NCBI GenBank assembly: GCA_905216025.1
Contig: CAJMSE010000028.1
Span: 1-23,485 of the forward strand
Direction: 5' to 3'
Origin: an uncultured bacterium
GTDB lineage: Bacteria; Bacteroidota; Bacteroidia; Bacteroidales; Bacteroidaceae
Length of the DNA: 23,485 bases
Notes under the pieces: model-generated
The model's input: only the letters and a program-made list of their open reading frames with translations
Database searches by the model: none
What the model was told of the DNA's origin: nothing
Program-made: the position numbers and the translations under genes
In this document: one piece after another, positions 7,636 through 14,110 of the stretch
How positions within the stretch are numbered: position 1 is the first letter of the stretch
Layout of the letters: each line of letters starts with the position of its first letter

Positions 7636-7710
7636 GTTTTTGGCATACATACAGCAGGGCAGGCGTGCAAAAAAAGTGCGGCGAAGGCATCACAGTACCA
7701 TTTTTTTATT

Positions 7711-7718
7711 TATCTTTG
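7711..7718 (+). promoter_or_regulatory. -7 box for cysK
   Basis: TATCTTTG matches the Bacteroidales -7 element exactly and lies 32 bases before the cysK ATG, after a T-rich run. A -33 TTG at the right distance is not evident. Confidence 0.6.
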
Positions 7719-7750
7719 CAACGTCAGACAACACACAAAACACAATCATC

Positions 7751-8698
7751 ATGGCAAGAATAAGCAAACAACTCACAGATCTTATAGGCCGTACGCCGAT
7801 GCTCGAGCTCGGTGCGCTGTCGCGAGAGAGAAGACTCAAGAGTAGCGTCGTAGCGAAGATTGAACGCTTCAACCCTGGCGGCAGCGTGAAAGACCGCGTC
7901 GCACTGGCAATGATAGAGGATGCCGAGGCGGGCGGAGCACTGACGCCCGGGGCGACGATAATAGAGCCGACGAGCGGAAACACCGGCGTGGGACTGGCCA
8001 TGGTGGCCGCCGTGAAGGGCTACCGCCTCGTCCTCACCATGCCCGAGACAATGAGCATCGAGCGCCGCAACCTCGTGAAGGCCTACGGCGCCGAGGTGGT
8101 GCTCACCCCGGGAGCCGCCGGAATGCGGGGAGCCATCGAGGAGGCGGAGCGGCTGCGCGACGCGACGCCCGGCGCGGTGATACTCCAGCAGTTTGAGAAC
8201 AAGGCCAACCCGCGCCGCCACTACGAGACCACGGCCGAGGAGATATGGGCCGACACGGACGGGAAGGTTGCCGTCTTCGTGGCCGGAGTGGGCACGGGAG
8301 GCACCGTCTCGGGCATCGGCAAGCGCCTGAAGGAGCTGAACCCGGAGATTAAAATCGTTGCCGCCGAACCGCTGTCGTCGCCCGTGCTGAACGGCGGCAA
8401 GGCCGGTCCGCACAAGATTCAGGGAATCGGGGCCGGCTTCACCCCAGCCATCTACGATGCCACGGTGGTCGACGAGGTGTTCGACGTGGCCGATGACGAC
8501 GCAATACGCACGGCCCGCTTCCTCGCCGCACGCGAGGGACTGCTCGTCGGCATATCGTCCGGAGCAGCGGCGTTCGCCGCTGCCGAGATTGCGGCAAGGC
8601 CTGAGAATGAGGGCCGCATGGTGGTCACGCTGCTGCCCGACACGGGCGAGCGCTACCTCTCGACGGTGCTCTACGATTTTGACGGCTATCCGCTCTGA
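7751..8698 (+). CDS. cysK: Cysteine synthase A (O-acetylserine sulfhydrylase)
   Basis: 315 residues, normal for CysK. It makes L-cysteine from O-acetylserine and sulfide with PLP, in the cytoplasm. Lys47 in NPGGSVKDR is the PLP Schiff-base lysine; TSGNTG (74-79) is the substrate loop; GVGTGGTVSGIG binds the PLP phosphate; the ending (LLPDTGERYLSTVLYDF) is canonical. The open frame continues upstream to 7640, but that would place the start ahead of the -7 box at 7711, so the ATG at 7751 is used. It is a single-gene unit, with no cysE or sulfate-assimilation genes nearby. Confidence 0.95.
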   Translation: MARISKQLTDLIGRTPMLELGALSRERRLKSSVVAKIERFNPGGSVKDRVALAMIEDAEAGGALTPGATIIEPTSGNTGVGLAMVAAVKGYRLVLTMPETMSIERRNLVKAYGAEVVLTPGAAGMRGAIEEAERLRDATPGAVILQQFENKANPRRHYETTAEEIWADTDGKVAVFVAGVGTGGTVSGIGKRLKELNPEIKIVAAEPLSSPVLNGGKAGPHKIQGIGAGFTPAIYDATVVDEVFDVADDDAIRTARFLAAREGLLVGISSGAAAFAAAEIAARPENEGRMVVTLLPDTGERYLSTVLYDFDGYPL

Positions 8699-8800
8699 CT
8701 TTTGACAGCTCTCAAAAACGCTTAGCCCAGCTTTCAAAAACACTTTTGATAGCGGGCACAAACGCATTTGGAAGCAACCGGAAGACATCAGCGGGCAACC

Positions 8801-8888
8801 GATCACACCGTCAAACGCTGCTGATTACACCGTCAAACGCTGCTGATTACACCGTCAGAAGGTGCTCATTACACCATCAAAAGGAGCC
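8801..8888 (+). repeat. Four tandem 22-bp repeats
   Basis: Four back-to-back 22-bp units lie at 8801-8822, 8823-8844, 8845-8866 and 8867-8888. The consensus begins GATTACACCGTCAAA. Units 1 and 2 differ at one base; units 3 and 4 are progressively more diverged. No spacers are present, so this is not a CRISPR array. It lies in the 381-base gap between cysK and the response regulator gene; bases 8699-8800 before it hold only a weak imperfect hairpin (8730-8753) with TCAAAA-type repeats. Confidence 0.85.
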
Positions 8889-8925
8889 CCTCAAAAGCCC
8901 CCAAGCCCCTCCCGACCTCAAAGGA

Positions 8926-9004
8926 AAGCCCCTCCCGACCTCCCCTAAGGGGAGGAGGCCATGCGGGAGAGGCATGGGAGGGCCGTGAGGGGCTTCCCTT
9001 TTTT
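8926..9004 (+). terminator. Multi-stem GC-rich element ending in a T-run
   Basis: An outer stem AAGCCCCTC (8926-8934) pairs with GAGGGGCTT (8987-8995). Inside it are CCTCCCC/GGGGAGG (8939-8945, 8949-8955) and CCATGC/GCATGG (8959-8964, 8972-8977). Six T residues (8999-9004) follow. On the plus strand this would form a cloverleaf-like RNA and could terminate the cysK transcript. Copies of AAGCCCCTCCCGACCT also precede it (from about 8903), which suggests a dispersed repeat used as a terminator. Confidence 0.6.
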
Positions 9005-9028
9005 AACACAATTGTAACCTCACCGCCA

Positions 9029-9058
9029 TTGCACTATCGGTTTAAATCACTATTTTTG
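9029..9058 (+). promoter_or_regulatory. Promoter for the two-component operon
   Basis: TTG at 9029-9031 and TATTTTTG at 9051-9058 are separated by 19 bp, matching the Bacteroidales consensus. The response regulator ATG lies 21 bases after the -7 box, so the leader is very short. Confidence 0.65.
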
Positions 9059-9079
9059 CAGCATCAAAGACATTTAACC

Positions 9080-9775
9080 ATGCAGGAAAGGAAATACAGG
9101 ATACTCGTGGCCGACGACGAACAGGACCTCTGCGAGATTATCAGATTCAACCTCGAGACCGAGGGGTACGACGTGACAACAGTGGGCTCGGCCGAGGATG
9201 CCCTGGCCGCAGGGCCGGCAGGATACGACCTGCTGCTGCTCGACGTGATGATGGCAGGCATGTCCGGATTCTCATTAGCACGCATGCTGAAGCAGGACGG
9301 CGCCACGAAAGACATCCCCGTGATATTCGTCACGGCACGCGACACGGAGAACGACACCCTGACGGGATTCAGTCTCGGGGCAGACGACTACATCGTCAAG
9401 CCGTTCTCGATACGCGAACTGATGATGCGCGTGAAGGCAGTGCTCCGCCGCACGGCATCAAAGGACGAAGTGCAGGACACCGCCACCTTATCTTATATGG
9501 GACTCGTGCTCGACCTCGACAAGAAGACCGTCAGCGTAGACGGCGGCGACGTGCCGTTCACGAAGACCGAGTTCGACCTGCTGCGCACACTCATGCAGCA
9601 CCGCGGCAGGGTGTTCTCGCGGCAGGAGCTCATCGACGCCGTGTGGCCGGAAGACGTGCTCGTGCTCGACCGTACCGTAGACGTCAACATCACAAGACTG
9701 CGCAAGAAGGTCGCCCCCTACTCGGCATGCATCGCCACAAGGCTCGGCTTCGGATATTACTTCAACGAAAAATGA
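9080..9775 (+). CDS. OmpR/PhoB-family response regulator
   Basis: 231 residues. The receiver domain (about 6-120) has the acidic pair Asp12-Asp13, the phospho-acceptor Asp55 in LLLLDVMM, Thr85 and Lys107 (IVKPFS). The winged-helix DNA-binding domain (about 130-231) includes FTKTEFDLLRTLMQHRGRVFSRQELIDAVW and VDVNITRLRKKV. The frame extends 17 codons upstream, but the -7 box lies in that stretch, so the ATG at 9080 is chosen. The kinase gene follows after 7 bases. This is the only receiver-domain protein in the window. The regulon is not evident. Confidence 0.94.
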   Translation: MQERKYRILVADDEQDLCEIIRFNLETEGYDVTTVGSAEDALAAGPAGYDLLLLDVMMAGMSGFSLARMLKQDGATKDIPVIFVTARDTENDTLTGFSLGADDYIVKPFSIRELMMRVKAVLRRTASKDEVQDTATLSYMGLVLDLDKKTVSVDGGDVPFTKTEFDLLRTLMQHRGRVFSRQELIDAVWPEDVLVLDRTVDVNITRLRKKVAPYSACIATRLGFGYYFNEK

Positions 9776-9782
9776 CACGCCG

Positions 9783-11207
9783 ATGAACAACACTACCACC
9801 GTAGGACGCCGGCTGTTCTGGAGCGTGCTGTCGCTCTTCCTGCTCTTCGCAGTGCTGTTCATCGTGTTCCAGCAGGCAAGGGAAAAGGAATTCAAGACCG
9901 AGATGCTCAACCTGCGCCTCCAAGACTACAACATACGCATGGGCGAGGCACTCCGCTTCATGGGCACGGCCGACAGCAAGGCCATAGACAGGTATGTGGC
10001 CGGATGCGGCATCGGCGGACTGCGCGTCACGCTGACACGCCCCGACGGCAACGTATTCTACGACAGCAGCCGCAAAGACTACAGCGGAATACCCAACCAC
10101 GGCAGGCGGAAGGAAATACGTGACGCGCTGGCCACGGGCACCGGATACGACATCAGCCGCGAAAGCCACACCATACACGGCATGTACTTCTACTCGGCCA
10201 CCTACATGAAAGACGACGGCTACATCGTGCGCAGCGCACTGCCCTATAACAACGACCTCGCGCAGTCGCTCGCAGCCGACCGCCACTACATCTGGTTCGC
10301 ACTCTTCGTCGTGGCCGCCCTCACGGCCATCCTCTACCGCTTCACCCACAGCCTCGGAGCCGTGATCACCAAACTACGGATCTTCGCCCGCCGCGCCGAC
10401 AACAACGAAAGCCTCGAGACCGAGGAACTCGCCGCGTTCCCGGCCGGAGAGCTCGGCGAGATATCGGAACACATCATCAAGCTCTACAAGCGCCTGCAGA
10501 CCACGAAAGAAGAGCAGAACGTGCTGAAACGCCAGCTGACACAGAACATCGCGCACGAGCTGAAGACGCCTACGGCCAGCATCCGCGGCTATCTCGAGAG
10601 CATCACGTCGACACCCGGCATGGACAGCACCACGCGAGACCGATTCATCAGCCGGTGCTACGCCCAAAGCATGCGGCTCTCAAAACTGCTTGAAGACATC
10701 TCGGCACTGAACAGGATGGACGACGCACCCGAGCTGACGGCCACCGAGGAACTCGACGTGGCACGCACGATAAGGCAGATTGCCGGCGAGACGGCCACAG
10801 ACCTGGAACAGCGCGGCATGACACTCGTCACCGACATACCCGACTCCATGCCCATGACAGGCAATCCCGGACTGATATACAGCATCTTCCGCAACCTCAC
10901 CGACAACGCCCTGGCATACGCGGGAGAAAACACCACGGTGAGAATCGGCGCGCACGACGGCGGCGACTGCTGGCACTTCACTTTCTGCGACAACGGCGCT
11001 GGCGTCGGCCCGGAACACCTGCCGCGGCTCTTCGAGCGGTTCTACCGCGTGGACAAAGGACGCAGCCGGCAGCTCGGAGGCACCGGACTGGGCCTTGCCA
11101 TAGTGAAGAATGCAGTGGCGATACACGGCGGAACCATCACAGCAAGAGAGGCTGAAGAAGGCGGATTGTGCTTCGTCTTCGCCCTGAAGAAAAAAAACGA
11201 ACCATAA
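9783..11207 (+). CDS. Membrane sensor histidine kinase, partner of the upstream regulator
   Basis: 474 residues. TM1 is at about 11-30, a periplasmic domain of about 135 residues follows, and TM2 is at about 169-188, then a HAMP-like linker (about 190-240). HisKA carries His258 in AHELKTPTASIRGYLESI. The ATPase domain has the N-box NLTDNALAYAG, the G1 box DNGAGVG, an F-box region FERFYRVDKGRSRQLGG and the G2 box GTGLGLAIVK. All catalytic boxes are intact. The periplasmic domain has no family I recognise. It is a PhoR-like class I kinase, surely cognate to the OmpR-type regulator from gene order and spacing. Confidence 0.94.
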   Translation: MNNTTTVGRRLFWSVLSLFLLFAVLFIVFQQAREKEFKTEMLNLRLQDYNIRMGEALRFMGTADSKAIDRYVAGCGIGGLRVTLTRPDGNVFYDSSRKDYSGIPNHGRRKEIRDALATGTGYDISRESHTIHGMYFYSATYMKDDGYIVRSALPYNNDLAQSLAADRHYIWFALFVVAALTAILYRFTHSLGAVITKLRIFARRADNNESLETEELAAFPAGELGEISEHIIKLYKRLQTTKEEQNVLKRQLTQNIAHELKTPTASIRGYLESITSTPGMDSTTRDRFISRCYAQSMRLSKLLEDISALNRMDDAPELTATEELDVARTIRQIAGETATDLEQRGMTLVTDIPDSMPMTGNPGLIYSIFRNLTDNALAYAGENTTVRIGAHDGGDCWHFTFCDNGAGVGPEHLPRLFERFYRVDKGRSRQLGGTGLGLAIVKNAVAIHGGTITAREAEEGGLCFVFALKKKNEP

Positions 11208-11209
11208 AT

Positions 11210-11241
11210 TTTGGCATTTCAATCATTTTATATTATCTTTG
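11210..11241 (+). promoter_or_regulatory. Strong promoter for the flytrap-sensor/AraC operon
   Basis: TTTG at 11210-11213 and TATCTTTG at 11234-11241 with exactly 20 bp between them are a full match to the Bacteroidales consensus, and the best promoter in the window. It begins two bases after the preceding kinase's stop codon, so the downstream operon is transcribed separately, although read-through from the two-component genes is possible because no terminator lies between. Confidence 0.8.
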
Positions 11242-11275
11242 TAGCGTATTGAAAACCATTTACTACTAATCGGAG

Positions 11276-14101
11276 TTGATACGCGCAAAATCATTGATGC
11301 CATGCCTCGCTGCGGCAATGGTATTGTGGCCGGGAAGAGCGACGGCATCGGAACAGAGCGAGCCGAAAGCCACCGAATATACTACGGAGCATCCGCTGGT
11401 ATATGAAGACATCTATGACCTGCCGCCCTACACCTTCCTTAACAGAGACGGAGAGCCGGCCGGATTCAACATCGACCTCATAAAGACAATACTGCGCAGA
11501 CTCGACATACCTTATATCATAAAGCTGAAAAACACCGCCGAAGCATACAACGACCTCAAGGAAGGAAAGTCGGACCTGATGCTCGGCATGAAAACAAAAC
11601 ACCACTCGCAGTTCGGAAAATACGGAAACACCGTCGTCGCCCTGTTCACGCACGGCGTGGCACACCCTAAGGGCATGGAACCGGGCTTCAGGGAACTGAA
11701 GGACATCAAGGGCACGAAGGTGGCCGTGCAGAACAACAGCGTGAGCCATCATACGGCACTGAGCGAGGGTCTCGCCGAAAACGTAATCCCGCACGACGAC
11801 ATATACGACATCATCCAGCAGACAGCGGCAAAGGACAGCGGACTCGTGCTGTGGAACACGCTCTCGCTGAACTATGTCATCAAGCTGCACGGACTTGACA
11901 ACCTGGCCGTCACACCGATAAACATGCCAAACGGGGAATACCGCTTCATGTCGCACGACGAAGACCTGCTGCGGCGCGTGGACAGCGTGTTCGAGAGCAT
12001 AATGGTCAACGAGGAGCTGCAGCCGATACGCAACAAATGGTTCTACCCCGACGTAAAACCGAGCGGCATCCCGGACCTCGTGTGGTACATCGTATGGTTC
12101 CTCACCGGAATAATACTCCTGCTGATAATCTACAACCGCATCTGCCACATACAGATAAACAGGATAAACAAGGCCAACAACAACCAGAGCCGACGGCTCG
12201 AACTGTACCTGAAGACGGGCAAGATAAGCCTGTGGACGTATGACACCGGACTAAACATGTTCTGCACATACGGAACGGACGGTGAGAAGCAGGAAGAATA
12301 CACACGGCTGGGATTCTCCGTGTTCTTCAACGGCAGCGACTACAGGCAGCTGTGCGCCGCCATCGACGACGTTGCCTCGAGAAAGAAGAAGACGGCAACC
12401 ACCCTGACACGCTGCCACAAGCCTACAACGCCAGACAACGATCACTACTTCGAAATCAAGATATCCGTGCTGCACAGCAAAGGCGGAGTGCCCTGCACGC
12501 TGCTCGGGACACAGCAGAACGTCACCGGCGAGAAGCGGAGGCACATCGAGATGAAGAACCTGATAATCAGATACAACACCGTATTCAATACCGTCACGGA
12601 AGACATGGCCTACTTCGACAGCGACGGCATACTGACAGACATCAACGACAAAGCATGCGAGACTTTCGGCATCACGGACAAGAAAAGCCTCATCGACGGA
12701 AAAATATCCGTCAACGACATGCCGCCCTACTCCGACTTCGACATCAGCAAGCCGGAGAAATACCACTCGTCGATAATCATCAAGGAGCACAGCAAGAAAT
12801 GCACGGACGGCAACCTGTCCATACCCGAGATACCGAAAGAAATAAAATACTATGAGCACATGGTGCTGCCGATATTCAAGGAAAACGGCACCCTGCGCGG
12901 AATACTCACCATAGGCAGGGACGTGACATGGATGACACGCAACATCCAGGCCGAGCATAAGAAGGAACAGCGCATCACGGCAAATACGGCAAGGCAGCAC
13001 GAATATGTCAACAACATAAACTACGCACTCGAAATAAGCCAAATATGGCTCGTGAACTACTACCCGAAGACCAAGACCTTCGAGATGACGCACAACATCG
13101 AAGAGCCCGCGCTGAAGATATCACAGCTCAGATGCGTGGTGATGATAGATCCGGCAGACAGAATCAAGGCTGTAAACATCATCAACAGGATGGACAAGGG
13201 CGTGGCTGAGAGACTATCCGTAAAACTGAAGACAAGGCTGAAAGACAAAGAAGGAAAAAACATACACATACAGCTCAACAACATCCCGATATGCGGCACC
13301 GACGGCAAGGTGGACCATTACTTCGGACTATGCCGCGACGTGAGCATGCTCGAAGAGACCGAGAGGCGGCTGACACAGGAGATGGAGAAGGCCCGCGAGG
13401 CCGAGAACGTGAAGACGGCATTCATGAAAAACATCAGCTACGAGATACGCACGCCGCTGTATTCGGTAATGGGATTTGCCGAGATGTTCAACCTCGAGCA
13501 CTCCAGAGAAGACGAGACAGTGTTCATGGAAGAGATACGGAAAAACTCAACACTGCTGCTCAACCTCATCAACGACATCCTGTTCCTGTCGCGACTCGAT
13601 GCAAACATGGTGGAATTCAACCCCGCCCCGATGGACTTCGCATGCACGTTCGCCCCATACTGCATGGCCGGATGGTCGCGCGGACTGAAAGACGGGGTGA
13701 AGCCCGTCACCGAAGATCCTTACGAGCAGCTCGTCATCGACATCGACTCACAGCGCATCGGCTACGTCATCGAGACACTGGCATTCAACAGCGCACACTT
13801 CACGGAGAGCGGAATGGTGCGCGGACGGTATGAATATCACCACGACTGTCTTGAGATAAGCATCGAAGACACGGGCATCGGCATCCCCCGCGAGGCTTTG
13901 CAAACCATCTTCACAAACATGAACATGAACGAGAATACCGAAGAATGCGGTATAAGGCTCAAGCTACAGATATGCAAGAAGATTGTGGAGAAGATGGGAG
14001 GGACAATGGATATCGAGTCGGAATCAGGTAAAGGAACCACCGTCTGGATAAGGATACCCTGCAAGGCAACGACCATAAAGAAAAAGAACATCCTAATTTA
14101 G
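11276..14101 (+). CDS. Venus flytrap-PAS sensor with a degenerate histidine kinase core
   Basis: 941 residues from a TTG start, which gives the signal peptide (about 1-25) a basic n-region; an ATG at 11297 is the alternative. Residues about 37-260 are a bacterial solute-binding protein family 3 (flytrap) domain, marked by PPYTFLNRDGEPAGFNIDL. A single TM lies at about 265-287. PAS-like regions follow (about 305-410, 425-540 and 570-690), then a coiled coil and a HisKA-like helix reading NISYEIRTPLYSVMGF: Tyr722 replaces the phospho-histidine (codon TAC at 13439-13441). In the ATPase domain the N-box is altered (ETLAFNSAHFT), G1 is kept (EDTGIGIP) and the G2 box is lost (ECGIRLKLQ). There is no receiver or Hpt domain. 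It is probably a non-phosphorylating sensor that works with the next gene product, 9 bases downstream and a clear paralogue. Confidence 0.88.
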   Translation: MIRAKSLMPCLAAAMVLWPGRATASEQSEPKATEYTTEHPLVYEDIYDLPPYTFLNRDGEPAGFNIDLIKTILRRLDIPYIIKLKNTAEAYNDLKEGKSDLMLGMKTKHHSQFGKYGNTVVALFTHGVAHPKGMEPGFRELKDIKGTKVAVQNNSVSHHTALSEGLAENVIPHDDIYDIIQQTAAKDSGLVLWNTLSLNYVIKLHGLDNLAVTPINMPNGEYRFMSHDEDLLRRVDSVFESIMVNEELQPIRNKWFYPDVKPSGIPDLVWYIVWFLTGIILLLIIYNRICHIQINRINKANNNQSRRLELYLKTGKISLWTYDTGLNMFCTYGTDGEKQEEYTRLGFSVFFNGSDYRQLCAAIDDVASRKKKTATTLTRCHKPTTPDNDHYFEIKISVLHSKGGVPCTLLGTQQNVTGEKRRHIEMKNLIIRYNTVFNTVTEDMAYFDSDGILTDINDKACETFGITDKKSLIDGKISVNDMPPYSDFDISKPEKYHSSIIIKEHSKKCTDGNLSIPEIPKEIKYYEHMVLPIFKENGTLRGILTIGRDVTWMTRNIQAEHKKEQRITANTARQHEYVNNINYALEISQIWLVNYYPKTKTFEMTHNIEEPALKISQLRCVVMIDPADRIKAVNIINRMDKGVAERLSVKLKTRLKDKEGKNIHIQLNNIPICGTDGKVDHYFGLCRDVSMLEETERRLTQEMEKAREAENVKTAFMKNISYEIRTPLYSVMGFAEMFNLEHSREDETVFMEEIRKNSTLLLNLINDILFLSRLDANMVEFNPAPMDFACTFAPYCMAGWSRGLKDGVKPVTEDPYEQLVIDIDSQRIGYVIETLAFNSAHFTESGMVRGRYEYHHDCLEISIEDTGIGIPREALQTIFTNMNMNENTEECGIRLKLQICKKIVEKMGGTMDIESESGKGTTVWIRIPCKATTIKKKNILI

Positions 14102-14110
14102 GCATACGAC

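Noticed and set aside
7724..8806. 360-codon minus-strand open frame opposite cysK
   Set aside because: Antisense shadow of an unmistakable CysK with all catalytic motifs.
8801..8888. CRISPR array
   Set aside because: The units abut directly with no spacers, the unit is only 22 bp, and there are no cas genes in the window.
11276..14101. First flytrap sensor as a pseudogene
   Set aside because: The frame is uninterrupted over 941 codons, the sensory and PAS-like regions look normal, and it is tightly coupled to an intact operon; only the catalytic residues are lost, which fits a pseudokinase better than decay.
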